From an uncultured bacterium (GTDB lineage Bacteria > Bacillota > Clostridia > Lachnospirales > Lachnospiraceae), in contig CAMSTY010000006.1 in the NCBI GenBank assembly GCA_947063875.1, forward strand, positions 22,779 through 86,778: a stretch of 64,000 nucleotides of DNA. The letters run 5' to 3'. Of this stretch, positions 10,072 through 17,983 are shown piece by piece. Both the position numbers and the translations under genes were made by a program. Under the pieces are notes generated by a model. That model was not told where the DNA came from. It searched no databases and worked only from the letters and a program-made list of their open reading frames with translations. Position 1 is the first letter of the stretch, and each line of letters starts with the position of its first letter.

Positions 10072-10702
10072 CTTTAGGTAACGGATAAGGAATATTTCAA
10101 GGATTTCACATGCGCCTGCCAGTTTTTTTAGCCTTGCCCTTTAAATTTCTCCAGAAATTCTTTGCCCGGATATCTTTCAAAGTCAAAATTCATAAATATT
10201 TTATTAGGAGCCGGACGAGAATTTACCACAAGCGATGAGTTTGTACAGAATGGTATCCGTTAAATCTCTGCTTGCGGAAGCAGAGGATCAATAAGTATTT
10301 TGAGTTGCAGGGTGCTAAAGGGATGAAAGACCTGATATGAAAAGCTGAGAGCCATGATCGCTATGGCTCCCAGCTTTTCGTGGGACAAAATGATATGTTG
10401 CATCTTTTTATACCACGCATAATGCGATTTCTTTGTTTTCGCGAAAGTGTACAGGAAAGAAAATCGGATCTGCTATTACCAAATGGAAAAAAATGTCGAA
10501 GTATATCATGAATGGGCGGTTATTGATCATGAAACTGTGGAAAACCTTACCCGGCCATCCAGAGAATCTTGTTTCTCCTGATTTTGCCGGGTAAAGTTTT
10601 GTTCTTCAATTTAAAAAATGTTGAAAAGGTAAACAATTGTGAGATTACACTTTGTAATGGATTTTAGACGATCATAAAATGTTTTGAGAGGACTATCTTA
10701 TT
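10072..10702. other. Decayed region with short coding scraps and hairpins
   Basis: About 630 bases with no intact gene. Short scraps look coding-like but are broken, for example a minus-strand 21-codon tail near 10130-10200 and plus-strand pieces near 10240-10295 and 10450-10580. A strong hairpin lies at 10340-10378 (AAAAGCTG/CAGCTTTT with GAGCCAT/ATGGCTC inside). The region continues the gene decay seen in the AraC and GH1 remnants. Confidence 0.5.
10545..10607 (+). terminator. Probable intrinsic terminator in the decayed region
   Basis: A nine-base inverted repeat TTACCCGGC/GCCGGGTAA encloses a 30-base loop and is followed by AGTTTTGTTCTT. It follows the broken coding scrap and precedes the lipoprotein gene, consistent with the end of a lost gene. 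Confidence 0.5.
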
Positions 10703-11620
10703 ATGAAAAATAATTATTTATTATTATGTATATCTTTGGTTATATTTCTCGCTCTTAGCGGGTGCGGGAAAAGCAAAATCCTACAAGAAGACACCACATC
10801 TGATCAAAACATACATATTGATAACCATGTAGAGGAATCTTCTGATAATCGTACAAATAAGTCTGAAGCCAGCGAAGAAAAAAGTGAAGCCGAAAGTATT
10901 CAGGATGAAATCGCAAAGGTAGAGGAGAAGTCTTGTGAATATGAAAATGCCGATTGGGGCAGCATGGGACAACAGGAAATGAATCAGCTTACTGCACAGT
11001 GGTATCAGCTTTGGGATGATGAACTCAATTCTTTATGGAGCAGATTAAGTGATGAATTGGATTCCGAAACGAAAGCAAAAGTGCTTGATGAACAACGGGC
11101 ATGGATTAAAAGAAAAGAAGAAAATGTAAAAGGCGCTGGCGCGGCGGCTTTTGGCGGAAGCCTTCAGCCGCAATTGGAAAATTCAACCGCCGAAGAAATG
11201 ACACGGGCAAGGGCATACATACTTGCCGGATATTTAGCAGATGCCAGAAACGAATCATTTACGATTCCGTCTGAAATTCAGGAAAGCATAGATATGGCGG
11301 ATCTAAGCCTGAATGATGTTTTTGAGAAATTTGAAGGACAGTGGATATTCGATGAGGACCGCGGAGCATGTGTTGGTATTGAAAGGACAGAAACGTGTGC
11401 ATATGGCGTCGAAGGAAGCAACTGGACTGTTTGGGTAACTGGCGGTGATATTATTTCTGATCTTGATGTATATGGCTATACAGGAAATAATATTATATTC
11501 AAGATTCCGCATGATGGTTATGACGTTTTTTATGAACTTTCCTTTAACATGGCTAATTCGATCAATTTTGCATATGGAACTTCTATGGACGCAATGGAGG
11601 AAGTTATCGTTTGTGACTGA
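10703..11620 (+). CDS. Lipoprotein with LprI-like (DUF1311) domain
   Basis: A 305-residue exported lipoprotein. The signal peptide ends in the lipobox L-A-L-S-G-C (Cys 21), followed by a D/E/S-rich linker to about residue 75. Residues about 85-180 carry the lysozyme-inhibitor LprI/DUF1311 pattern (M-N-Q, L-D-S-E-T-K, L-D-E-Q-R-A-W-I-K-R-K-E, and a C-terminal R-A-Y-I-L helix). The last 110 residues are predicted beta-rich and not recognised. In characterised proteins LprI-like domains inhibit lysozyme; that role is inferred. The ribosome site is weak (GAGAGGACT). Codon use is more AT-rich than its neighbours, fitting an accessory gene. Confidence 0.72.
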   Translation: MKNNYLLLCISLVIFLALSGCGKSKILQEDTTSDQNIHIDNHVEESSDNRTNKSEASEEKSEAESIQDEIAKVEEKSCEYENADWGSMGQQEMNQLTAQWYQLWDDELNSLWSRLSDELDSETKAKVLDEQRAWIKRKEENVKGAGAAAFGGSLQPQLENSTAEEMTRARAYILAGYLADARNESFTIPSEIQESIDMADLSLNDVFEKFEGQWIFDEDRGACVGIERTETCAYGVEGSNWTVWVTGGDIISDLDVYGYTGNNIIFKIPHDGYDVFYELSFNMANSINFAYGTSMDAMEEVIVCD

Positions 11621-11678
11621 AAGCAGGTTTTCTGTTTTTCAGGCGGACCGGCTGCAGGTTTGCCGCTGTCGGAGCAAC

Positions 11679-12017
11679 ATGGGCGGCTTCCAGAATCCGG
11701 TGGAGGCCACACTTTTTTTAATCGGCGGAAAATATAAGCCGCTCATCCTCTGGTATCTGATCGGGAAACCGCTTCACTACATGGAACTGCAGCGTATGAT
11801 TTCAAAGGCAATGCCAAAGATGCTGTCACAGCAGTTGCGCGGCCTGGAGGAATGTGGGATGATGCATCGGGAAGTTATCCCGGATAAACCGCCCAGGACT
11901 ATATGCTCGCTTACCACATTTGGCAGGAGCATTATTCCAGTGCTGAATGCCATGTGCAACTGGGGGACAAGTTTTTTAGACAGGCCGGATATCCAGCCGT
12001 CCTGCAGGGATGTTTAA
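11679..12017 (+). CDS. HxlR-family winged-helix regulator
   Basis: A 112-residue single-domain regulator. It has N-P-V-E-A-T-L-F-L-I-G-G-K-Y-K (HxlR signature), L-I-L-W-Y-L, then M-L-S-Q-Q-L-R-G-L-E as recognition helix, and the wing V-I-P-D-K-P-P-R. The usual CPVE cysteine, the redox or formaldehyde sensor in some members, is Asn here. ATG 11679 follows a GGAG; GTG 11613, overlapping the stop of the upstream lipoprotein gene, is an alternative that adds 22 residues. Its 3' end overlaps the convergent gene at 11976 by 42 bases. The target is unknown. Confidence 0.78.
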   Translation: MGGFQNPVEATLFLIGGKYKPLILWYLIGKPLHYMELQRMISKAMPKMLSQQLRGLEECGMMHREVIPDKPPRTICSLTTFGRSIIPVLNAMCNWGTSFLDRPDIQPSCRDV

Positions 12018-12317
12018 TACCCACCGGCTTTCCGCCTGATAATAAATAAGCTGTGCCCTTATTTCCCGGTTCCAGGCAAACAACGTGCAGTCATATTCCA
12101 CAGAGGGAATCCCGGCATACATTTTTTTCTCCTGGGAATGAACCTTGATCTCCCGGATGGTCTGGATCTGGCCGTCCTCATCTTCTATTTTCAACATCAG
12201 AGGCATGATCCTCCCGGTGCTGGTGAACCAGCATTCACACGCGATTTTCTTTTGTGTTCCCCGGATACCGGTACCTTTGTTTGGCTGCCGGGAAGGAATA
12301 CCGATTCCAAATGCCAT
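11976..12317 (-). CDS. Hypothetical protein downstream of dinB
   Basis: A 113-residue soluble protein starting 15 bases after the dinB stop on the same strand, so probably in the LexA-controlled unit. It looks like one small beta-rich domain (A-C-E-C-W-F, then K-I-E-D-E-D-G, then V-E-Y-D-C-T-L-F-A-W-N-R-E). I do not recognise a named family. Co-transcription suggests a DNA-damage-linked accessory role, which is inference. Its 3' end overlaps the HxlR gene on the other strand. Confidence 0.6.
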   Translation of the reverse strand: MAFGIGIPSRQPNKGTGIRGTQKKIACECWFTSTGRIMPLMLKIEDEDGQIQTIREIKVHSQEKKMYAGIPSVEYDCTLFAWNREIRAQLIYYQAESRWVLNIPAGRLDIRPV

Positions 12318-12332
12318 ACTCCGCCCTCCTCT

Positions 12333-13607
12333 CTATTGGATCTCTTCCTTTTCATAGTCAACGCTTCTTTTCTCCCTCGATATCCCCCCGCTCATATGGT
12401 CGATGGCCTGGCCTAGAAATACGGCGCGTTTTACGGCGTCCATGCCAAAGCAGTTCCTTATGTCGTCTATGGTTTCATCCAGCTTGGAAAGCTTGCCATA
12501 GTCAGCCTCATCAAAAAGGCTGCTTTGCCTATATGCCTCCCCGCCGCTTATCCTGGCTGTATGCACTCCTAAGTGCCGGACCGGCTCCCCATTCCATAAT
12601 TCCCGGAATAATCCGCAGGCTGCCTTATAGATCTCCACAGTCAGGTTCGTGGCATTGTACAACACCTTCTGATGGGAAACGTGGGAAAGATCCCAATACC
12701 GGATTCCCACAGAAACCACCCCTGCCCTTACCTGGTCCATCCGCAGGCGGGCGGCAACGGTCTCGCAGAGAGCCAGCAGCACCCTGTCCGCTGTTTCCAC
12801 ATCCGTCACATCATAAGGGGTAGTGGTGCTGTTCCCATATCCCTTGTTCGCCTCAGGCTCCACGGAAACCTGGGAAAAGTCCACCCCATTGGCAAATCCC
12901 CAGATCACTTCCCCATGCTTCTTTAACATTCCTTTGAGCCATTTCGGGTCTGCCGCCGCCAGTTCTCCTATGGTCCGTATTCCTACGGAAGACAGCTTTT
13001 TCGCTGTGGCCCTCCCCACAAAGAACAAGTCTGACACCGGAAGGGGCCACATTTTTTCTTTTATCTCCTCCGGGTACAGCGTATGTACCCGGTCCGGTTT
13101 TTGGAAGTCGGAAGCCATTTTTGCCAAAAGCTTATTGTCAGAAATCCCTACATTCACCGTAAATCCCAGGGTCTCATAAATCCGTTCCTTTATCTGCGCC
13201 GCCGCCTCTTCCGGTGTCCCGAACAAATGGCAGCTGGCGCTCATGTCCACATAAGCCTCATCAATACTGTACTGCTCCACCATATCAGAATAGTCCCGGA
13301 GAATTTCCATAAATGCCGCCGAACATCTTTCATACAGCCCATAGTTTGGAGGCACCAGAACCAACCCTGGGCATTTCATCTTAGCCTCCCAGATTGCCTC
13401 CCCGGTTTTCACCCCATATCTTTTTGCGGGAACCGATTTTGCCAGAATGATCCCATGCCGCAGGCTCACATCCCCGCCCACGGCGGAAGCAATCGTTCTT
13501 AAGTCCTGCTTTCCCCCTTTATGGGCCAGACGATAAACAGCCTCCCAGGAGAGGAAGGCTGAATTCACATCGATATGGAAAATGATCTTATTCAAACGTA
13601 TGTTCAC
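12333..13607 (-). CDS. dinB: Y-family DNA polymerase (DinB / Pol IV type)
   Basis: A translesion polymerase of 424 residues. Catalytic acidic residues lie in F-H-I-D-V-N-S-A (first metal Asp) and Y-S-I-D-E-A-Y-V-D (Asp-Glu pair), followed by V-G-I-S-D-N-K-L-L-A-K-M-A-S. A helix-hairpin-helix thumb follows (F-V-G-R-A-T-A-K-K-L), then the little-finger domain. The start is GTG 13607, preceded by AGGAGG. No beta-clamp motif was clearly identified. The promoter carries two LexA boxes (13593-13649), so SOS control is strongly supported. It is followed by a small unknown gene and preceded on the same strand by a SRAP gene. Confidence 0.93.
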   Translation of the reverse strand: MNIRLNKIIFHIDVNSAFLSWEAVYRLAHKGGKQDLRTIASAVGGDVSLRHGIILAKSVPAKRYGVKTGEAIWEAKMKCPGLVLVPPNYGLYERCSAAFMEILRDYSDMVEQYSIDEAYVDMSASCHLFGTPEEAAAQIKERIYETLGFTVNVGISDNKLLAKMASDFQKPDRVHTLYPEEIKEKMWPLPVSDLFFVGRATAKKLSSVGIRTIGELAAADPKWLKGMLKKHGEVIWGFANGVDFSQVSVEPEANKGYGNSTTTPYDVTDVETADRVLLALCETVAARLRMDQVRAGVVSVGIRYWDLSHVSHQKVLYNATNLTVEIYKAACGLFRELWNGEPVRHLGVHTARISGGEAYRQSSLFDEADYGKLSKLDETIDDIRNCFGMDAVKRAVFLGQAIDHMSGGISREKRSVDYEKEEIQ

Positions 13608-13649
13608 CTCCTGTGTTTATATACTAGCAAACATACGTTCTTATTGCAA
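13593..13649 (-). promoter_or_regulatory. dinB promoter with two LexA (SOS) boxes
   Basis: Minus-strand TTGCAA (13644-13649) and TAGTAT (13621-13626) are 17 bases apart. A Gram-positive LexA box, GAAC-GTAT-GTTT within 13628-13641, fills the spacer. A second, GAAC-ATAC-GTTT within 13593-13606, overlaps the GTG start codon. The positions suit direct occlusion of RNA polymerase and of translation initiation DNA. Confidence 0.85.
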
Positions 13650-13679
13650 CTGGTAAATGATACCATAGGATGCGGCTTT

Positions 13680-14285
13680 CTAAAACAGGGTCAGCTGTTC
13701 ATAATCGGATCGCCGTTCCAGGAGGCAGGGGGTTTTACGAAGGATATCTTTTGCCTTTCCCTCATCCAGAATCCACGAAGCGATCTCATTCTCTTCCAGG
13801 ATTAGCGGCATCCGCTCATGGACAGGCTTCATGGATGCATTGGCTTTGGTGGTGAGAATTACGAAACGCGTTCCGTCCTCATATTGCCGGCAGCACCCTG
13901 CCATAAACAGAATCCGGGCGCCCCTTCTGTAAAAGGTGTTCTTTTCTTTGCTACGGTTCCACTCATAAAACCATGTGGCAGGAATCACCATGCGGCCATG
14001 GCGGATACTGTCGCAAAACATAGGCTTTTCCATGACGGATTCACATCTCGCGTTAAAAATCACCTGTTTTCCCTGAAACCCGGGGAATCCCCATCTCTGC
14101 CATCCACAGTACAGGGAACTGCCCTTTCCTGACAGAACAGGAGCCATCTGTGCAGGATAGATGTCCTTTTCTGTAATCTTTTTGACAGCTGCCATGGAAT
14201 CTTGCCTTAACTTCTGATCCACCTGCCGGACCAGTTTTTCGATTTCTCTCGCTGTCTCGTCATCTACATAATATCTGCCACACAT
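13680..14285 (-). CDS. SRAP-family abasic-site protein (HMCES/YedK-like)
   Basis: A 201-residue SOS-response-associated peptidase family protein, which crosslinks to abasic sites in single-stranded DNA. Cys2 (M-C-G-R-Y) is the catalytic and crosslinking residue after Met removal. Further family motifs are the N-A-R-C-E-S segment, V-I-P-A-T-W-F-Y-E-W and V-H-E-R-M-P. The start has GGGAGAG about 6 bases upstream. It lies directly upstream of dinB in the same direction. No LexA box was seen before it, so its SOS link rests on adjacency and family knowledge. Confidence 0.9.
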   Translation of the reverse strand: MCGRYYVDDETAREIEKLVRQVDQKLRQDSMAAVKKITEKDIYPAQMAPVLSGKGSSLYCGWQRWGFPGFQGKQVIFNARCESVMEKPMFCDSIRHGRMVIPATWFYEWNRSKEKNTFYRRGARILFMAGCCRQYEDGTRFVILTTKANASMKPVHERMPLILEENEIASWILDEGKAKDILRKTPCLLERRSDYEQLTLF

Positions 14286-14401
14286 AAGTCTCTCCCGAAA
14301 GCTTTAGAATATTTTCCGCTTCTCCGCATACCAAGCCTTATATATTTCCAGCCGCACTGTTTTGACATATCCGGTCAATCCCGCCAGGCAGCAACGGCGC
14401 A

Positions 14402-15058
14402 TCATATTTTTACATTTAATGACTTTCCTGCTCCCTCGACAGACTCTCTTGTAATGCCGTCCAAGGCGCCTGCCGGTATCGGACTTCCGATCTCCCAGCT
14501 GGGATCTGCTTTTCGTGCGGCCGCTAAAAACGCCTGCCGGTACGCCCGCTCATACTGCTGCATGGTATATCCCGCTGCCAGACGGTCATTTTTTGGCACC
14601 TTCCGGTACATATTTGTGTATACATCGGACCGCTTTGTCGTATCGCCGTTCAGAACACCATTTTCACGCAGAAATTCCTTTTTGGTCTGTTCAAACATTT
14701 CATTCTTGCTGCTCTCCGGAATGGAAATAATGCGTTTTTGGCTGGCGGCATTTTCCTCCGTTACCAAAAGGCCGGCCAGGCCTGTGGTCGGATCAATGTA
14801 GTCTCCATCCTTATCATAGCCCTTCATCAGATTTTTAATGGCCTGAACGTTTGTATACATTGCACCGTTTCCGTTTTTCATCATCTCATTCATTACTGCT
14901 TTGTACTGCTTGCTATTTGTGTTAATCCCTGCCGCTTTTAACTGCGCCTGTACAGAGCTGCTGTTCAGTTGTGACAGCTGAAAACTGCCGGTGATATTTC
15001 TCTTCGGCATTCCGAACATTTTCTGAAACAAAAAACTGTAATCGTCAATTCTTGGCAT
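14402..15058 (-). CDS. Hypothetical protein
   Basis: A 218-residue soluble protein without signal peptide or membrane segment; the family was not recognised. The N-terminus (M-P-R-I-D-D-Y-S-F-L-F) is followed by a Ser/Gln-rich stretch (S-Q-L-N-S-S-S). A segment D-K-D-G-D-Y-I-D looks like a single EF-hand-type calcium loop, and a C-terminal Y-E-R-A-Y-R-Q-A-F helix follows. The start has AAGGAGG. It lies 45 bases after the lipoprotein gene at 15104 in the same direction, so the two are probably co-transcribed. Hook- or secretion-linked small proteins of Clostridia sometimes look like this, but no assignment is made. Confidence 0.62.
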   Translation of the reverse strand: MPRIDDYSFLFQKMFGMPKRNITGSFQLSQLNSSSVQAQLKAAGINTNSKQYKAVMNEMMKNGNGAMYTNVQAIKNLMKGYDKDGDYIDPTTGLAGLLVTEENAASQKRIISIPESSKNEMFEQTKKEFLRENGVLNGDTTKRSDVYTNMYRKVPKNDRLAAGYTMQQYERAYRQAFLAAARKADPSWEIGSPIPAGALDGITRESVEGAGKSLNVKI

Positions 15059-15103
15059 AACTATTCCTCCTTATCTAGCATTGTCCGAAAAAATCAAAAA
15101 TCG

Positions 15104-16597
15104 TTACTTAGTTATATCGGCAGAATTTTCCTGCTTCATAGCCTCATCAAAAATTTCTGCCAATTCCTGCTGTTTCCCATACTCAAACCCGATCCGGCCA
15201 TCATATGTAAGGGAATCGCAGGAGTCGGCAGCCACAAACATTTGCAAAGTTTCCCCATCTGCCCGTTCCAGATCCAACACTCCTATATAGGGACATCCGT
15301 TCAGGGCCTCATGCCCCCGGATAGCGCTGCCTAAAAGCTTTGACAACCGCTCCAGCTTTTCCGTCTCCGTAATGCTCTGCCTGCCGATCTTACGGGCCCA
15401 TTCTCCCTCTTCCCCCTCTTCCATCCTGGGAAATGCCAGAGAAGCCTTTACCAGGCCGCCATCAAACCAGTCCTCTGTAAAATCCCCATAGTCTTTCCCT
15501 ACAGCCTCCTCAATCCTGCCTAACACATAGGAATATATCTGCTCCTCACTCTTCAGCCAGCAAGCCATATCCTCTTTTCTTCCTATCACATATCCTTCGC
15601 TTTCTCTGCTTCCCAGCAACTCATAGACACAGCCGTCCAGATTTAAACTGGCTCCTGTAGTGCGGGCAGAAGGATTTTCCTTTCTCAGCCATTCCATGGC
15701 CTCTCTGTGATTGGAAAATTCCTGCTTCTGATCCTGGTCTTTTTCCAAAAATGTCCTTATTTTTTCACTTTCTGCCTCATCCAGGCTGATGCAGCAGGAA
15801 TAGGGCTCCGAACAGAATTCCAGGGTGTCCTTATCCTGATAATAAAAATCGATACAGTTTTTCCCTTCCTCATGATAAGAAAGGCCGGAATGCTTTCCGA
15901 TAAAGTCCAGTTTCTTTCTTCCGCTCTCCTGAAACGCGCTCAGAAACACCTCGTCATCCGATTCGCCCTGGGGAATCAGGCAAAACATATTCAGCGCCTC
16001 TTCCCTGTCCATGCAAAGCGTTACCAAATAACCGGGAATTTCATAAAGCGTCCTCTCCTCGGCATTCTTATCGTAATACCCGATCTGGCATACTTCCTCT
16101 GCCGAACCGGCATAATACACATAACCCACGGATAACTCATCAAAATCCTCATACACCGGCGCATCGCTACGCCGTACTGCCATATAATACGCCCGCCCAT
16201 CCTCCGCTTTCCTTCCTGCCACCTCATAATGGCCCGATAGCAGTTTTGTCAGTTCTTCTGCCTGACCGTCTTCAACGGACAGGAAGGAAACATTTTCCAT
16301 ATACTGTTCCACCAAAGACGCAAACTTATCGCATTCCTCCAGAAGCTTCTCATCTACCATCTTCCGCTCTTTAAACTCAAAAATCGCCTTTTCTGAAGTC
16401 ATTTCTTCATTCTTCTCTGTCTCAGCGATGATTTCCTCCATGCCTGCTTCCCCGGCTGCCTGAATAACCCCATTGGTTTCCTTTGAGGCATCCTTTCCGG
16501 CTGTGTCTGAACATCCGCCAATGCCTATCATAATAGCCAGGGTTCCTGCCGCTATAGCGATTCCTTTCCGCTTGGCAGTTATCCGCTGCCTTTTCAT
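15104..16597 (-). CDS. Large lipoprotein of unknown function
   Basis: A 497-residue exported lipoprotein. A basic N-terminus (K-R-Q-R-I-T-A-K-R-K) and hydrophobic core end in the lipobox I-G-I-G-G-C (Cys 29), followed by an acidic linker rich in Glu. The rest is acidic and tyrosine-rich, probably alpha/beta, with no domain recognised. AAGGAGG precedes the ATG. It is followed by the 218-residue unknown gene after 45 bases. A cell-surface location is well supported; the role is unknown. Confidence 0.68.
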   Translation of the reverse strand: MKRQRITAKRKGIAIAAGTLAIMIGIGGCSDTAGKDASKETNGVIQAAGEAGMEEIIAETEKNEEMTSEKAIFEFKERKMVDEKLLEECDKFASLVEQYMENVSFLSVEDGQAEELTKLLSGHYEVAGRKAEDGRAYYMAVRRSDAPVYEDFDELSVGYVYYAGSAEEVCQIGYYDKNAEERTLYEIPGYLVTLCMDREEALNMFCLIPQGESDDEVFLSAFQESGRKKLDFIGKHSGLSYHEEGKNCIDFYYQDKDTLEFCSEPYSCCISLDEAESEKIRTFLEKDQDQKQEFSNHREAMEWLRKENPSARTTGASLNLDGCVYELLGSRESEGYVIGRKEDMACWLKSEEQIYSYVLGRIEEAVGKDYGDFTEDWFDGGLVKASLAFPRMEEGEEGEWARKIGRQSITETEKLERLSKLLGSAIRGHEALNGCPYIGVLDLERADGETLQMFVAADSCDSLTYDGRIGFEYGKQQELAEIFDEAMKQENSADITK

Positions 16598-16659
16598 ATC
16601 TGACTCCTCCTTAAAACTTATCTCCTGTCATCTCGTATCCAAATCATCTTTGCATCCGC

Positions 16660-16953
16660 CTATTTTTCAGTGTTTTCCGGATACTCTCTGTCCTTCCAGT
16701 ACCACCATTTCAGCTTTTTTGGATCATGTTCCTTGTTCTCCGCATAATACACGGCACAACGATACACATACAATACGCATCGGTCTTCCTGAAATCCCTT
16801 TTTTAAGCAGTCCTTATGATACAGTTCCTCCGGGTTCTGTCCTACCAGGTCGGCAATGCATTGGATTCCGATATTTTGCAGATGTTTTTCCATATTGGCG
16901 CCTACTCCCGGTATTTTTTGCAGATCGCCCTTTTCATTTTCTAATGTGGCCAT
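16660..16953 (-). CDS. Cdd1-like helix-hairpin-helix protein
   Basis: A 97-residue protein resembling the 'pathogenicity locus' Cdd1 family. A helix-hairpin-helix-like motif I-P-G-V-G-A-N-M-E-K-H-L lies near residue 16, followed by I-A-D-L-V-G-Q-N-P-E-E-L-Y and the family's C-terminal C-V-L-Y-V-Y-R-C-A-V-Y-Y-A and K-W-W-Y-W-K-D. DNA binding is suggested by the HhH motif but unproven. AAGGAG precedes the ATG. It starts 10 bases after the GNAT gene, so they form a small operon. Confidence 0.78.
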   Translation of the reverse strand: MATLENEKGDLQKIPGVGANMEKHLQNIGIQCIADLVGQNPEELYHKDCLKKGFQEDRCVLYVYRCAVYYAENKEHDPKKLKWWYWKDREYPENTEK

Positions 16954-16963
16954 TTTATTCTCC

Positions 16964-17551
16964 TTATGTGTTAGATAGTATCTCCTGATTTGCCGTTTCT
17001 CTTTTGTTATTCGTTTTCTCCTCTATCTGCATATCCTTTTCCCGGATTCCATAAATACATACCTTTCTGCAATATCCTTCTTTCTCCGGATTGCTTTTGT
17101 ACATATCCTCCTGTTTAAAACCACATTTTTCAAATAGCCTTCTGGAAGATATATTATTTTCCAGGATATTGGAATAAATATGCCCGATTCCCATCTCACG
17201 GAAAGCATAACCAACCAAAGCCTTGACAGAATCCTGTCCATAACCCTTTCCCCGGACGGATTTCATAAGCTTGATGTAAATTTCACCGGTTTCACATTCG
17301 GAATTCTCATGAGAAAGAATAATAATCCCCAAACCATTCCGAGGGTTTTCCCTTTCCGCAATAATCCTGTACAGGCTGCCTGCAGAGTTCTCCATGGAAC
17401 GGAACCATTTTATCTGATGATCATAGGATACAGGAAGAGGATATCCCCCCGTCACCTTTGCCGCCTCCGGATCTTCAATAAGATTCAGCAGCATCTCCTG
17501 ATCCTGTTCTTCCACTGTTCGGAGAACCACTTTATTTCCTGTAATATCCAT
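16964..17551 (-). CDS. GNAT-family N-acetyltransferase
   Basis: A 195-residue acetyl-CoA-dependent acyltransferase of the RimJ/RimL-like type. The acetyl-CoA loop lies near residues 95-102 (V-R-G-K-G-Y-G-Q), followed by V-G-Y-A-F-R-E-M-G and the C-terminal motif N-N-I-S-S-R-R-L-F-E-K-C-G-F. The last 30 residues are charged and unconserved. AGAGGG precedes the start, and a sigma-A promoter lies at 17602-17630. It is the first gene of a two-gene unit with the Cdd1-like gene. The substrate is not predictable. Confidence 0.85.
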   Translation of the reverse strand: MDITGNKVVLRTVEEQDQEMLLNLIEDPEAAKVTGGYPLPVSYDHQIKWFRSMENSAGSLYRIIAERENPRNGLGIIILSHENSECETGEIYIKLMKSVRGKGYGQDSVKALVGYAFREMGIGHIYSNILENNISSRRLFEKCGFKQEDMYKSNPEKEGYCRKVCIYGIREKDMQIEEKTNNKRETANQEILSNT

Positions 17552-17601
17552 ATGACCCTCTTTTAGTAAAATTTTGCTGACGGTTTCACTGTCATATTTC
17601 T

Positions 17602-17630
17602 ATTATATACTTGACAAGATAGGGAAGCAA
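17602..17630 (-). promoter_or_regulatory. Sigma-A promoter of the GNAT-Cdd1 unit
   Basis: Minus-strand TTGCTT (17625-17630) and TATAAT (17602-17607) are spaced 17 bases apart, about 50 bases ahead of the start codon. Confidence 0.65.
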
Positions 17631-17838
17631 GGGTTTTTCCTGTTTAAAACAGAATATGCTTTCCCTGATGAGTACACCGCCCAGACACTCTCCAAAGTGC
17701 AAAGGCTGGTGTTCTCTGTAGATCATCGCACTCTATTTTTATCTGTTTTTTGCAAAATTTTTTCGATTCTGGTTCTCGTCAAACTTATTCATCGGCTACT
17801 GTGTTTTCAATACACAAAACATTACCGATACGATATGT

Positions 17839-17870
17839 AAAAAAGGAGCCGCTTTTCACCAAGCGGCTCC
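17839..17870 (-). terminator. Intrinsic terminator of pgi
   Basis: On the minus strand GGAGCCGCTT and AAGCGGCTCC form a perfect 10-bp stem with a 6-base loop, followed by six T residues. It lies about 110 bases after the pgi stop. Confidence 0.88.
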
Positions 17871-17983
17871 CCGTAATTATTTGTAATATGTTATTTTTCT
17901 GATGGCATAAACCGAAAGCTGGTAATAACCAGTTTATGCACATAATCCCGCCTTCTTAGCAAGCCAGTATACTGTCTGTAATA

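Noticed and set aside
12254..12823. 189-codon plus-strand frame across the 3' end of dinB
   Set aside because: Rich in Pro, Ser and Arg, with no ribosome site; it is antisense to conserved dinB coding sequence.
17574..17840. 88-codon plus-strand frame between the GNAT gene and the pgi terminator
   Set aside because: It overlaps the GNAT promoter on the other strand, has no ribosome site, and its product is low-complexity hydrophobic sequence typical of AT-rich spacer.
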